DNA of 64,000 bases, from assembly GCA_019359015.1 (NCBI GenBank), contig JAHHID010000004.1, forward strand, positions 62,001 to 126,000. Direction: 5' to 3'. The translations under genes were made by a program, and so were the position numbers. The DNA comes from Spirirestis rafaelensis WJT71-NPBG6. Its GTDB lineage: Bacteria > Cyanobacteriota > Cyanobacteriia > Cyanobacteriales > Nostocaceae. The notes beneath the pieces were generated by a model. It did not search any database and was not told the origin of the DNA. It was given only the letters and a program-made list of their open reading frames with translations. Positions 55,726 through 64,000 of this stretch are shown here, one piece after another (within the stretch, counting starts at the first letter, position 1; the number at the start of each line of letters is the position of its first letter).

Positions 55726-55910
55726 CTATTTCCGATATAAATTCTCCTGATTTTGGCGATGCTCTAACTATTCGTCAAGGCGAAATTCCTGTATTTTGGG
55801 CTTGTGGGGTGACAACGCAAACGGCTATTTTACAAGCGAAGCCAGAAATAGCAATTACTCATGCTCCAGGACATATGTTTATTACAGATATGAAAGATGA
55901 ATCTTTTTGA
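55726..55910 (+). pseudogene. C-terminal fragment of a DUF1445 hydro-lyase/glutamate cyclase-like gene
   Basis: Reads [60 protein letters not shown] and stop. FWACGVTxQ and [12 protein letters not shown] are the hallmark C-terminal motifs of the DUF1445 (putative hydro-lyase) family. Around 200 residues of the N-terminus are lacking. No start codon with ribosome-binding site precedes the fragment. Confidence 0.82.
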
Positions 55911-56174
55911 ATAATTGTTAATGAGAGTGTAGTTAGTGGTTAGTAGATAGTGGATATTTTTAAATAAATATCAATTAACAAGTAATAATTAACACTTTAT
56001 TAATGACCTTTTTTGAATTAAAAACTCAAAATTCACGCATTAAGATTCATAAATAAAAATTTTGAATTACTTAATTATGGGTACTTGCGTTCCCCCAAAA
56101 TCTTTGAGAGGCGTGGTCTTTAATTAGTGGTGCTTCCTTGCGAACACTAATTATCTTTTTTTTAATTTTTAATT

Positions 56175-56588
56175 TTGAATTGGAGCGTTGGCGCAGCCTC
56201 TCTCCCTGGGAGAAGCGACTTGACTATACCTTATTCTCAAGAAATCAATGAAATAGGGATGGGAAATCTCCCCAGACAAATTATCAAGGAAAATATTCGT
56301 TATGGAGAAAGAATTGCTTGCGTAACAAGTTGTAATTATCTTATTGTTTGTGGGGTTTATAATTGGGGTGCTACTGCTTTATTAGCCGCTATTTCTTTAC
56401 TCAGACCAGAATGGAAATCCGCAATTATTCAAGGGTTAAATCCAGAAATTGAGTTTCAAATTCTGGAAACAATTGTCAATGCAGGTTTAGCAGTAGATGG
56501 AATTACAGGTGTACAAAGTTTAACTGTTGATAATTTATTTTGGGATTTTCATGCTCAAGTGTTGCAAATGATGATTCAAATAATATGA
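56175..56588 (+). pseudogene. C-terminal fragment of a DUF4392 (D-glutamate cyclase-like) gene
   Basis: Family-like sequence starts near 56230: NEIGMGNLPRQIIKENI, ERIACVTSCNYLIVCGVYNWGA, TALLAAISLLRPEW, then ILETIVNAGLAVDGITGVQS, LTVDNLFWDFHAQVLQMMI. These match the end of DUF4392 proteins, relatives of mammalian D-glutamate cyclase. The upstream ~45 codons come from a dispersed repeat (GCGTTGGCGCAGCC...GGGAGAAGCG), so the N-terminal half is lost. DUF1445 and DUF4392 occur as neighbours or fusions, so this and the fragment at 55726 are remains of one locus. Confidence 0.78.
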
Positions 56589-56660
56589 AAATAACCGCAG
56601 CACAGAGAAAATAAATTTTTCCCAAATAGAAATGTTTAATTTTAAAATTTGCTAATAAAA

Positions 56661-57521
56661 TCAATTTTTTAAGTTATCAAATTCTGCTAAAATTGCTTCA
56701 GCTTGTTGGCAAAGCACTTCATGAATTTGACCGTTACTTGCTAGCAAACCACCCCACTGATTAATATCACCTGTGTTGTACTGCAACGGTGTACCGTCGA
56801 AGTGAGTGTACTTTCCACCAGCTTCTGTGAGAATCAATTCGGGTGCAGCTATATCCCAATCTTTGGGTGCAGATTTACCAGAAAGGGAAATATAAACATC
56901 TGCATTTTGTTCAACAATTGTAGCAATTTTGCAACCGACACTACCGACAGCTTTTTGATTAGCAAAAGGCAGTTTTTGCAGCAGATAATCTAATCTTTCA
57001 TTTCGGTGACTGCGACTTCCAACTACAGTTAAATCTTGGATGTTTTGGCGTGATGAAACCTGTATTTTTTGACTTTGGCGTTGCCGTGTTTCTACAAATG
57101 CACCACCACCTTTTATTGCATAATACAATTTTTCCGCTTCCGGCACAGCTACCACCGCTAATATTGGGCGTTTTTCCTTCACCAAAGCGATGTGAACCGC
57201 ATACTCACCAGTTTTTTGGATAAAATCGCGCGTACCATCTAAAGGATCAATTATCCATACTAATTCTTGACTCAGCGCTGCTTGCGCTTTATAAGTTTCC
57301 TCGCTAATATAACCAAAATCTTCATTACCCAAACTCGCTTGTAGCTTCTCTAAAATGTATTGACTCACAGCTACATCTGCAACAGTTACAGGCTCATTTT
57401 GCTTATATTGCACTTCTAAATCGAAGTTTTTTGCAGTCTCGTGGTAATAAGATTGTAGTATATCTGCTGCCCCCCAACCAACAGAACAAGCGATCGCTAA
57501 TATTTCTTGTATGTCTTTCAT
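56661..57521 (-). CDS. cysQ: 3'(2'),5'-bisphosphate nucleotidase CysQ-like (inositol monophosphatase family)
   Basis: 286 aa. Metal site motifs: EE in GYISEETYKAQ, WIIDPLDGTRDFIQKTGEYA and DWDIAAPELILTEAGGKYTH. CysQ removes the 3' phosphate from PAP, recycling the by-product of sulfate activation; the family also holds inositol and fructose bisphosphatases. The DPLDGTRDFI form and GSRSHRNERLDYLL agree with CysQ. It is 97 nt downstream of the PfkB kinase gene on the same strand, with a heptamer repeat between. Confidence 0.85.
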   Translation of the reverse strand: MKDIQEILAIACSVGWGAADILQSYYHETAKNFDLEVQYKQNEPVTVADVAVSQYILEKLQASLGNEDFGYISEETYKAQAALSQELVWIIDPLDGTRDFIQKTGEYAVHIALVKEKRPILAVVAVPEAEKLYYAIKGGGAFVETRQRQSQKIQVSSRQNIQDLTVVGSRSHRNERLDYLLQKLPFANQKAVGSVGCKIATIVEQNADVYISLSGKSAPKDWDIAAPELILTEAGGKYTHFDGTPLQYNTGDINQWGGLLASNGQIHEVLCQQAEAILAEFDNLKN

Positions 57522-57540
57522 TTAGTTTTCCTGTTAAATA

Positions 57541-57577
57541 GAGACTAGGGATTGGGGATTAGGGACTGGGGACTAGA
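57541..57577. repeat. Short heptanucleotide repeat (STRR)
   Basis: About five units of GACTAGG/GATTGGG/GATTAGG type between the PfkB kinase gene and cysQ; complementary in type to the large array before gyrA. Confidence 0.75.
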
Positions 57578-57618
57578 GAAAAGAAATTAAAAATACACGA
57601 TCCTTAAGTTAATTGCAG

Positions 57619-58479
57619 TCATAATTTTGAATTCATCCAGCGACGTGTACCAAAAAATTGACATGAATAAGCAGCGATATTAGCCGCCTGTGCAAGTGCA
57701 TCGGGAAAACTTTCTCGTAAAATATAATTACAGAAAGCACCGTGAAAAATATCTCCGGCTCCTAGTGTATCAACAGGTTGAATTTTTGGTACAACGATGG
57801 TTCCAGTTTTCCCTTCCCAGAGGTATTCTATTGGTTTTTCCCCGTGGGTAATAGCAATGTGGGGAATATTAATTTTATTAAGATATGCAAAAACTTCTTG
57901 ACTAGTGTGACAGCCAGGGGGGAAAAAATTAGCCGAACAAATCGCGTAATCTACAAAAGGTAAAACTTCCTCAAAACCAGGTTTCCAGCTACCACCGTCA
58001 ATCACAACTGGGATATTTTGAGATTTCGCAATTTGCGCGATCGCACCAACTTTCATTTGATGTCCATCCATCAACACAATATCGACATTTTGTAAAATAT
58101 CTGGCGGAATAGATTCGCACTTTGCTTGAGCTTTCACAGCATTGATCGAAACCACAGCGCGATCGCCTGTAGATTGAGTGACAATAATTGAAGAGACAGG
58201 GGGTGGTTCGGTAGCGTTGTTGTCAAGGTCAGCGATCGCTACTTTATAATTATCTAAATCGCCTCTTATCAACTGCGTCATCGGGTGAGAACCAAGCATT
58301 CCCAACACTCTAGCTTGATTACCTAAATGACTGAAAGTAACAGCCGCATTGGTTGCGGGTCCCCCCGCTGCTACAGTATAGTCAGCAGCAACAATTTTCT
58401 GATTATTCTTCGGGGCAGACTCGGCAAGGTAAATTAAATCCAAGGTTACTAAACCGACAAATAAACCATAATTAGTCAT
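57619..58479 (-). CDS. PfkB-family carbohydrate kinase
   Basis: 286 aa. N-terminal glycine motif GGPATNAAVTFSHLGNQARV, and C-terminal anion-hole/catalytic motif DTLGAGDIFHGAFC with the base Asp. The middle has VVIDGGSWKPGFEEVLPFVD. The PfkB family phosphorylates sugars or nucleosides such as ribose, fructose or adenosine; this sequence does not reveal which. Same strand as the CysQ-like gene downstream, so possibly co-transcribed. Confidence 0.88.
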   Translation of the reverse strand: MTNYGLFVGLVTLDLIYLAESAPKNNQKIVAADYTVAAGGPATNAAVTFSHLGNQARVLGMLGSHPMTQLIRGDLDNYKVAIADLDNNATEPPPVSSIIVTQSTGDRAVVSINAVKAQAKCESIPPDILQNVDIVLMDGHQMKVGAIAQIAKSQNIPVVIDGGSWKPGFEEVLPFVDYAICSANFFPPGCHTSQEVFAYLNKINIPHIAITHGEKPIEYLWEGKTGTIVVPKIQPVDTLGAGDIFHGAFCNYILRESFPDALAQAANIAAYSCQFFGTRRWMNSKL

Positions 58480-58558
58480 TGGTCATTAGTTAATGTTAGT
58501 AGTTAATGGTGTTCTGAGTTCGTAGTTAAGCGCTCAGTGAAATCGAAAACTTAAGTTG

Positions 58559-59377
58559 ATGGAAATTCCAGCTAGAATACATCTATTGCCAGCTAAAGGC
58601 TCACCTTATGTTGCTGTAATCCGACGCAAGCCATCAAAAATTTTTCATATAATTCGTTGGAATACACAAAACGATAACCTAGAATACGGTTCTTGGTTTA
58701 GAGGTCAATTATATCCAAAAAGATGTGATATCTCTTTTGATGGACAATGGATGGTTTATTTAGCTATGGGTTCCAAAGGTAACACTTGGAATGGGGTTTG
58801 TCAGTTACCTTGGTTAAAAACCTATTTGGAAGGAGAGAACTGTGGAACTTGGTTTGGAGGTGGTTATTGGAAAAGTGAAAAAGAACTATTATTAAATGGT
58901 AGGTGGGCAGAACCCAATAAAAGTATTCCTTTTAAACTAGGCTATTTAAATACTCAGTTTGGAGGGGAAGATTTAGGTGTATTATATCCTCGTTTAGAGC
59001 GGGATGGCTGGACCAGAAGCGGAGATAATTACGGCGAGGATAGAAAAGTTGAGAATTCTAAAAACTATATCGTTGAATGCCTTCGCGATGATGGTTGGTA
59101 TTATCAACCAACTCAAAAACATCCGACATTAAGAATGTATTATCAAGGATATTTTGGTAATCAACGTGGATACAGTTTTAAGTTTACTATAGATGAGTAT
59201 CCTGAACTGCTTGATTCTGATGTTGACTGGGTAACTTGGGATTTTTTGGGTAATTTAGTCTTTGCTAAATACGGGATGCTTGATAAATACGAGCTTAATG
59301 ACTTCAACAAAGGCAAGCCGAGTTTTTGCAAAGATTTGGAACCTCTATTACCTTATGGCAAAAATATAGCATTTTAA
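58559..59377 (+). CDS. Protein of unknown function, Trp/Gly/Tyr-rich
   Basis: 272 aa from ATG 58559 (MEIPARIHLLPAKGSPYVAV); a TTG directly before it is also possible. No signal peptide or membrane helix. Rich in Trp and Tyr with repeated short strands such as GSWFRGQLYPKRCDISFDGQ, WMVYLAMGSKGNTWNGVCQL and WFGGGYWKSEKELLLNG, suggesting a beta-propeller-like or all-beta fold. I do not recognise the family. It is 37 nt before rsmI on the same strand. Confidence 0.75.
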   Translation: MEIPARIHLLPAKGSPYVAVIRRKPSKIFHIIRWNTQNDNLEYGSWFRGQLYPKRCDISFDGQWMVYLAMGSKGNTWNGVCQLPWLKTYLEGENCGTWFGGGYWKSEKELLLNGRWAEPNKSIPFKLGYLNTQFGGEDLGVLYPRLERDGWTRSGDNYGEDRKVENSKNYIVECLRDDGWYYQPTQKHPTLRMYYQGYFGNQRGYSFKFTIDEYPELLDSDVDWVTWDFLGNLVFAKYGMLDKYELNDFNKGKPSFCKDLEPLLPYGKNIAF

Positions 59378-59414
59378 AATCCTCAGTACTTTTTGACAAC
59401 CAAAGAAATCAATA

Positions 59415-60314
59415 ATGCAAACCGATCCTAAACCAAGAACACTTTACATCGTCGGCACACCAATTGGCAATCTGGAAGATATGACTTTCCGGGCGGTGCG
59501 AATTTTGCAAACGGTGGATATAATTGCAGCGGAAGACACGCGTCACACCGGGAAACTGCTACAACATTTTCAAGTTAAAACACCACAGGTAAGTTACCAC
59601 GAGCATAATCGTCAGAGTCGCATCCCAGAATTATTAGAGCATTTAGGTAACGGCAAAGCGATCGCTCTAGTCACAGATGCAGGTATCCCCCTAATTTCCG
59701 ATCCGGGATATGAATTGGTGAAAGCTTGTATTGACGCGCTTGTATCAGTAGTACCAATTCCTGGGGCTAGTGCTGCAATTACAGCTTTGAGTGCAGCAGG
59801 GTTGCCTACAGATAGATTTGTCTTTGAAGGCTTTTTGCCTGCCAAAGCTCAACAACGCCGAGAACATTTAGAATTTTTACAGACAGAATCTCGCACTTTG
59901 ATTTTCTACGAATCGCCGCACCGATTGCAAGAGACTTTACAAAATTTAGCAGAAATTTTCGGAAATAATCGCCAAATTGTCTTGGCGCGAGAGTTAACTA
60001 AATTACATGAAGAGTTTTTGCGCTTTACAATTGCCGAAGCGATCGCCCATTACCAAAATCGCGAACCCCAAGGCGAGTATACCTTAGTAGTGGCAGGAAC
60101 TCCACCCGACCAACCGCAACTGAGCGAAGCCGAACTAAAGGCAGAGTTAATTGCGATCATGAGGCAGGGAATATCGCGATCGCAAGCTAGCCGTCAGTTA
60201 GCAAAAGTTACATCCTTACCCCGTCGCTATCTTTATCAACTCGCTCTTGCAATCCAAACATTTAACGAAGAGACTGATATCATAAAAGAAGACATAATCG
60301 GTGGAGAAGAATAA
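59415..60314 (+). CDS. rsmI: 16S rRNA (cytidine1402-2'-O)-methyltransferase
   Basis: 299-aa SAM-dependent methyltransferase of the tetrapyrrole-methylase fold. Motifs: LYIVGTPIGNLEDMTFRAVR, AEDTRHTGKLLQHF, LVTDAGIPLISDPGYELVKA, VVPIPGASAAITALSAAGLP and FEGFLPAKAQQRREHL, ELTKLHEEFLR. It methylates the 2'-O of C1402 in 16S rRNA. Domain content and length (family ~285-300) are complete; the C-terminal helical part SRSQASRQLAKVTSLPRRYL is the usual RsmI tail. Confidence 0.95.
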   Translation: MQTDPKPRTLYIVGTPIGNLEDMTFRAVRILQTVDIIAAEDTRHTGKLLQHFQVKTPQVSYHEHNRQSRIPELLEHLGNGKAIALVTDAGIPLISDPGYELVKACIDALVSVVPIPGASAAITALSAAGLPTDRFVFEGFLPAKAQQRREHLEFLQTESRTLIFYESPHRLQETLQNLAEIFGNNRQIVLARELTKLHEEFLRFTIAEAIAHYQNREPQGEYTLVVAGTPPDQPQLSEAELKAELIAIMRQGISRSQASRQLAKVTSLPRRYLYQLALAIQTFNEETDIIKEDIIGGEE

Positions 60315-60514
60315 CCAATTTAGGATTAAAGTAGATTTTCTTCAACTCCGATAAGGACTGAGATGTAACTGAGTAGTAATTTTACTACCAGTAAGTGCAT
60401 AAAACCCACTTGGGCACAATAAATTGTGTCTAATCATCATTATGAAAAAGCAGTTTCAATAAAATTGAGGCTACTATTACAATGGAAATTATTCATAATG
60501 AGGAACAAGTCAGA

Positions 60515-60694
60515 ATGACCCAAGTGGTTTTAGGAGACAACGAAGGCATAGATTCGGCTCTACGTCGCTTTAAACGCCAGGTTTCCAAAGCTGGAATATT
60601 AGCCGATGTCAAGTATCATCGCCACTTTGAAACACCCATAGAAAAACGCAAACGTAAAGCAGTAGCAGCTAGACGCAAACGCCGTTTTAAATAA
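60515..60694 (+). CDS. rpsU: Ribosomal protein S21 (copy 2)
   Basis: 59 aa from ATG 60515 ([20 protein letters not shown]), with GAGGAAC 8-14 nt upstream; an in-frame ATG at 60482 would add 11 residues. It continues [20 protein letters not shown] and ends AARRKRRFK. It differs from copy 1 mainly after residue 28, where [15 protein letters not shown] replaces [15 protein letters not shown]. Downstream of rsmI but with a 200-nt gap. Confidence 0.92.
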   Translation: MTQVVLGDNEGIDSALRRFKRQVSKAGILADVKYHRHFETPIEKRKRKAVAARRKRRFK

Positions 60695-61253
60695 ACCTAT
60701 TTAGTGCTGCGGTTACTTGATGACATGACGTTAAACAAGCCACAGCGCATTCAAATCATTTTTAAACAAACTTTCGCGATCACACCCCAAGAAGGGGTGT
60801 GAGTGCGTTGAACCAAGCGATGTACAAGAAGTATCATTAATTGTAACTATGGTTAGATAAAGCAATACCGTTTCTATGTAAAGATGCGTCTAAGATCGCC
60901 CACGCAGGTGGAGAGAAGTTTGCTCGGAGGTTTCCTCCGAGCAAAGCTTTGGAGCTTTGTTCGTATAGCCTTGCCAGTGCGTTGGGAAGGACACCTGCAC
61001 TCTAAGGGTTTCCCACCCCACATGCGTGACTGTCGCTTCTAGCTAGCCGCGCAGAGCCTGTTCACCTAGGGTGCGCTTGGCGCAGGGCAATAAAGCTCAA
61101 CATCATAGAGAATTGGTATAAGCCATAATTATATAGATTGCAAAATTAGCGTCGTACAAAGGTTTCCTTCGTTCAAATAACTAGCGTTTTAGCAACCAAA
61201 ACTAACACACATCAAGGTTTTTGTTGCATGACGCTCAACCTACTATTAATGAC
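60695..61253. repeat. Gene-free stretch with mosaic palindromic repeats
   Basis: Contains a perfect 12-bp hairpin TTTGCTCGGAGG-TTT-complement at 60919..60945 and the modules CCCACGCAGGTGG (60898) and TTTGTTCGTATAGC (60955), both of which recur at 62345..62375. ACATGCGTGACTG (61020) is shared with 17780. No gene. Confidence 0.65.
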
Positions 61254-61886
61254 TCAAGATTCCGAATTGCTGATAGTATAGCTATTACAGCGATTCATCG
61301 CCTTTTCTACTCCTTGCTTTAGGCTGAGTTCTACACACTCAACCACGAATTGGAGTACCTCAGACATCAATTTAGTTTCGTTGGCAGAAAATCGCCCCAG
61401 CACATGGGATACAGTATTAGAATCATCGCTACTAGCAGCATTTTTTGGTTTACCAATGCCGATTCGCAAACGGGGAAAGTTTTGAGTGCTAAAATGAGCG
61501 ATCGCACTTTTCATTCCATTATGTCCCCCAGCGGAACCAGATAAGCGCAGGCGAGTTTTTCCTAAAGGTAAATCCATATCATCATAAATCACCAGCACTG
61601 ACTCAGGCGGCAATTTGTACCAACTTATCACCGCTTGCATTGACTGTCCGGAGAGATTCATATAAGTAAGTGGCTTCAGCAAGCGGATTTTGGCTTTATT
61701 TGGTGCAATTCCTTCGCCGTATTCACCCTGAAACTTACGATTTTCCGCCAAAGGAATCTTCCAAGAACGAGATAGCGCATCCACAGCTGCAAAGCCGATA
61801 TTGTGGCGTGTTTTATCGTACTTAGGTTCTGGATTCCCCAAACCAACAATTAGCTGGGGAATTACCATCGTCACAGCTTCTGTCAT
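61254..61886 (-). CDS. pth: Peptidyl-tRNA hydrolase
   Basis: 210-aa enzyme that releases peptides from prematurely dissociated peptidyl-tRNA. Motifs: LIVGLGNPEPKYDKTRHNIG with the catalytic His, LLKPLTYMNLSGQSMQAVIS (Asn), LVIYDDMDLPLGKTRLRLSG (Asp) and SAGGHNGMKSAIAHFST. Complete. It is 7 nt downstream of tatA on the same strand, so they form an operon; both starts lie close to the preceding stop. Confidence 0.95.
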   Translation of the reverse strand: MTEAVTMVIPQLIVGLGNPEPKYDKTRHNIGFAAVDALSRSWKIPLAENRKFQGEYGEGIAPNKAKIRLLKPLTYMNLSGQSMQAVISWYKLPPESVLVIYDDMDLPLGKTRLRLSGSAGGHNGMKSAIAHFSTQNFPRLRIGIGKPKNAASSDDSNTVSHVLGRFSANETKLMSEVLQFVVECVELSLKQGVEKAMNRCNSYTISNSES

Positions 61887-61893
61887 TTTGCCT

Positions 61894-62166
61894 TTAGCTT
61901 TGTTGTGAAGAAGTGGCAGTATCCTTCTCTAATGAAGACGCTTCAATCTGCTTCGGTTGAAGTTCAGCAGTAGTTTTCACAGCTTCTTCTAATTTTTCAG
62001 CTTCCTGCTTAAACTCATTTTGAAACTCCGACGAAGCTTCTTGAAAGCCACGAATAGCTTTACCCATACTACGTCCAATTTCTGGCAGCTTCTTCGGACC
62101 AAAGATTAATAGCGCTACTACCATAATTAGACCCATTTCTGGCAGACCAATACCAAATATATTCAT
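61894..62166 (-). CDS. tatA: Sec-independent protein translocase TatA/E
   Basis: 90-aa pore subunit of the twin-arginine translocase in thylakoid and plasma membrane. One N-terminal transmembrane helix (IGLPEMGLIMVVALLIFGPK), then the FGPKKLPEIGRSMGKAI hinge and amphipathic helix, then an acidic/polar tail. It would serve exported proteins such as the Tat-signal DUF839 protein at 30092. Operon with pth. Confidence 0.93.
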   Translation of the reverse strand: MNIFGIGLPEMGLIMVVALLIFGPKKLPEIGRSMGKAIRGFQEASSEFQNEFKQEAEKLEEAVKTTAELQPKQIEASSLEKDTATSSQQS

Positions 62167-62571
62167 GATTTTTTATCCTCTAAATTCAAAAACCGAGCCA
62201 TAACCCTACATATGTAGTTTAGTAAATAGTTAGTCGATAGTGGTTAGTTATTAGTTAACTGATATCTTGCACCTACCAAGCGAAGGGTAGAACTATACGG
62301 GCAAAGCCTGCCGACCCAGGCTCTAAAACCCTTGATTTACCCTAGCCCACGCAGGTGGGCTTTGTTCGTATAGCGACACCCTTATAGGGTGTTGATACTT
62401 TGGTGCAAGTTGTTAGTTAATGGGAATTTAAAGAGGGGAAAAGGGGAAAAATATTAGCAATGCCCATTACCCAATAACCACCAACACCCAACAACTAACA
62501 GCTTACAAAAAAACCCGGACAAACCGGGTATGCGATCGCTTGCAATCGCTTGCTTTGTCATGTGGCATTAA
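62167..62571. repeat. Spacer with dispersed repeats and the psbH terminator
   Basis: TAGTTAG-type heptamers (62218..62250), the hairpin modules GCCCACGCAGGTGGGC (62345..62360) and ACACCCTTATAGGGTGT (62384..62400), and CCCAACAACTAACAGC-type heptamers near 62485. A terminator lies at 62507..62529. No gene. Confidence 0.65.
62507..62529 (-). terminator. Intrinsic terminator downstream of psbH
   Basis: On the minus strand ACCCGG-TTTGT-CCGGGT followed by T7, 43 nt after the psbH stop. A GC stem with U-tract in the right orientation. Confidence 0.8.
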
Positions 62572-62775
62572 TTAGGTGCCTAAACTCCGCCAGTCTACAT
62601 TTACATCCTGAATTAGTAGTGAGGAGTTGTAAACTTGGAGAATAATCAGCAAAAACACCAAAAATAACAGCATAAAAATACCCATCACAGGAGTGGTACC
62701 CCAACCAGGGGCTACTTTACCATACTCAGAGTTCAATGGTCTGAGGATATCTCCCAACCTAGTCCGTTGTGCCAT
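62572..62775 (-). CDS. psbH: Photosystem II reaction-centre protein PsbH
   Basis: 67-aa single-span thylakoid protein of the PSII core. [60 protein letters not shown]. The N-terminal stromal part is basic; the helix covers about residues 30-50. Divergent from psbN, the normal cyanobacterial arrangement, and followed by an intrinsic terminator. Confidence 0.98.
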   Translation of the reverse strand: MAQRTRLGDILRPLNSEYGKVAPGWGTTPVMGIFMLLFLVFLLIILQVYNSSLLIQDVNVDWRSLGT

Positions 62776-62863
62776 AGTTCACCTTAAGATTAGAGATGCA
62801 AAAGCTTTTTTTAATCTTCTGTAATATTCTATAAGAATAGCACTCATAATTTATTTTTTGATT

Positions 62864-62995
62864 ATGGAACCCGCAACAGTTCTTATCATTTCTGTATGTG
62901 CAGGAGTGATCGCCATCACCGTAGCATCGATTTATACTTCTTTTGGTCCTCCAAGCAAGCAATTAAGCGATCCTTTTGAAGATCACGAAGATTAG
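62864..62995 (+). CDS. psbN: PsbN, photosystem II assembly protein
   Basis: 43-aa single-helix thylakoid protein: MEPATVLIISVCAGVIAITV, ASIYTSFGPPSKQLSDPFED, HED. It is short but matches PsbN from end to end, including FGPPSKQLxDPFEDHED. PsbN is not a PSII subunit but is needed for early assembly and repair. It lies on the strand opposite psbH, start to start 88 nt apart. Confidence 0.96.
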   Translation: MEPATVLIISVCAGVIAITVASIYTSFGPPSKQLSDPFEDHED

Positions 62996-63002
62996 AATCA
63001 TT

Positions 63003-63031
63003 CGTAGTCAGCGCGAAGAGCGCTAACTACG
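63003..63031. terminator. Hairpin between psbN and the convergent alpha-mannosidase gene
   Basis: CGTAGTCAGCGC paired with GCGCTAACTACG (one mismatch), 5-nt loop GAAGA. It starts 7 nt after the psbN stop; no T-run, so it may act as a bidirectional end or an mRNA-stabilising hairpin. Confidence 0.55.
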
Positions 63032-63040
63032 ACGAAGACA

Positions 63041-64000
63041 TCAAAGCTGAGGAATAACTTTAAAGCTAGAGATTTTCCAAGGCTTCACGCTATGAGATGA
63101 GGATTCAGAGGTGGACGAATAGTGTTCCAACAAATCCACTGAATCCCCCAAATTTAACCCTAAATCGCTTGTCATAGCCAACTCAGCGGTTTCTCCGTGG
63201 CATTCATAACACCGGAGAATCCACTTTTGTTGGTCATCTTCGGCTTGTTTAAATGCCATTAAAATTAAATTCTCCGCTGAGAAATTCAAGAAACTGGCGC
63301 TTTGGGTAGCGCTGAGTTTTGAGTTTGCAGCTCTAACTGGGTTTAAGATAACTTGCAGCGGGGTGTTCAATTCATACCCGCGTCTTACCGTATGAGCAGA
63401 TTCCCAGCTACCACCGTGGGGATACAAGGCATACGTAAATTCGTGAAAGCCTCGGTCGGCTTCTGGGTCGGGCCATTTGGGACTGCGTAATAGTGTCAAG
63501 CGTAATTGTTGCGGTTGACTGTCGTAACCGTATTTACAATCGTTCAGCAAACTAACACCGTAAATGCACTCATCTTGTTTTTCAGTCAAATCAGCCCAAC
63601 GTAAAGCCGGGACTTCCCATTTTGCTTGTTCCGCTGGGGTTTCGCGTTTGGTTGGACGTCGAATTGCACCGCAAGGAATTTCATAGGTAGCAAAATCAGC
63701 TTCTACATTTAAGGGAAAAGCTGCTTTCACTAAAACTTGACTTTCTTGCCAATTAACAGTGGTGACAATTTTGAGCATGGGTGAACCAGCTTGTAAGATA
63801 TAATCTTGACAAAATTCCGATTGTCCTAATTGACGCACCACCCGCAAGCGATTTTGTACTACACCTTGTTCTAACCATTGAATAGATTTAAGCTGCGTCG
63901 GTGGTAAAGGATGCTGGGCATAATTTGGATCAATATTCCAAGCATCCCAGTACTGTCCGCTATCTTGAAAAGCTTGCAATTGATTACCTGCACCACTCAA
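63041..64000 (-). CDS. Alpha-mannosidase (GH38), C-terminal part; 5' end off the window
   Basis: 319 codons open from the right edge to the stop at 63041. The sequence has the late beta-domain features of GH38 enzymes: QYWDAWNIDPNYAQHPLPP, VTTVNWQESQVLVKAAFPLN, IPCGAIRRPTKRETPAEQAK, GVSLLNDCKYGYDSQPQQLR, LTLLRSPKWPDPEADRGFHE, FTYALYPHGGSW. The catalytic N-terminal domain is outside the window. GH38 enzymes remove alpha-mannose from glycans; the cyanobacterial role is unclear. The TTG at 64000 is probably internal, not a start. Confidence 0.92.
   Translation of the reverse strand: MSGAGNQLQAFQDSGQYWDAWNIDPNYAQHPLPPTQLKSIQWLEQGVVQNRLRVVRQLGQSEFCQDYILQAGSPMLKIVTTVNWQESQVLVKAAFPLNVEADFATYEIPCGAIRRPTKRETPAEQAKWEVPALRWADLTEKQDECIYGVSLLNDCKYGYDSQPQQLRLTLLRSPKWPDPEADRGFHEFTYALYPHGGSWESAHTVRRGYELNTPLQVILNPVRAANSKLSATQSASFLNFSAENLILMAFKQAEDDQQKWILRCYECHGETAELAMTSDLGLNLGDSVDLLEHYSSTSESSSHSVKPWKISSFKVIPQL

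Overview
The window comes from a filamentous, probably heterocyst-forming cyanobacterium (Nostocales type). Evidence: dense HIP1-like GCGATCGC sites, photosystem II genes psbH and psbN in their usual antisense arrangement, a desC-desA-desB acyl-lipid desaturase cluster, a CYP110-type P450, BciB, a neutral/alkaline invertase, and the heptanucleotide tandem repeats (STRR) and palindromic dispersed repeats typical of these genomes. Most loci are single genes or short operons separated by repeat-rich spacers. I recognised no tRNA, rRNA or CRISPR array.

Layout. 0-5 kb: the start of ilvE runs off the left edge. Then comes a ParA/McdA-like ATPase overlapping a coiled-coil, Gln-rich partner (McdB-like). 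A 2.67-kb group II intron with an intact RT-maturase-HNH protein sits exactly inside the Walker A codons of the ATPase. 5-16 kb: CYP110, AMIN/serine hydrolase, HDAC-like hydrolase, ClC channel, gyrA (behind a ~30-unit STRR array) and lnt. 16-18 kb: a decayed molybdate locus (modA pseudogene, ribbon-helix-helix-like plus Mop protein, solo Mop protein). 18-25 kb: subtilase, proA-like gene lacking the catalytic Cys, a divergent carbamoyltransferase, a nucleotidyltransferase. 25-33 kb: desB, desA, desC, a PLP lyase, a Tat-exported DUF839/PhoX-like protein, bciB.

33-38 kb is the most unusual stretch: a tandem PspA/IM30-like coiled-coil gene broken by one in-frame TAA, a glycine-zipper membrane/WD40/J-domain fusion, and an unrecognised gene whose 3' end is duplicated on the far side of the WD40 gene. 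39-50 kb: GH100 invertase, DUF1995, cysteine desulfurase, phospholipase-D-like lipoprotein with an EF-hand-like insert, AAC(6')-like acetyltransferase, NDH-2-like oxidoreductase, HAD hydrolase, moeA, and queE enclosed by a perfect 49-bp inverted repeat. 50-54 kb: RDD protein, rpmG-rpsR, RNase II/R. 53.6-56.6 kb is a gene graveyard (leuA, RRM-protein, DUF1445 and DUF4392 fragments) with one rpsU copy. 56.6-64 kb: cysQ-like, pfkB kinase, unknown gene, rsmI, second rpsU, pth, tatA, psbH/psbN and the 3' part of an alpha-mannosidase running off the right edge.

Functional identities rest on reading the translations for known motifs; no database search was run. Start codons were moved from the longest ORF where a ribosome-binding site or family alignment from memory favoured a shorter form; such cases are stated.
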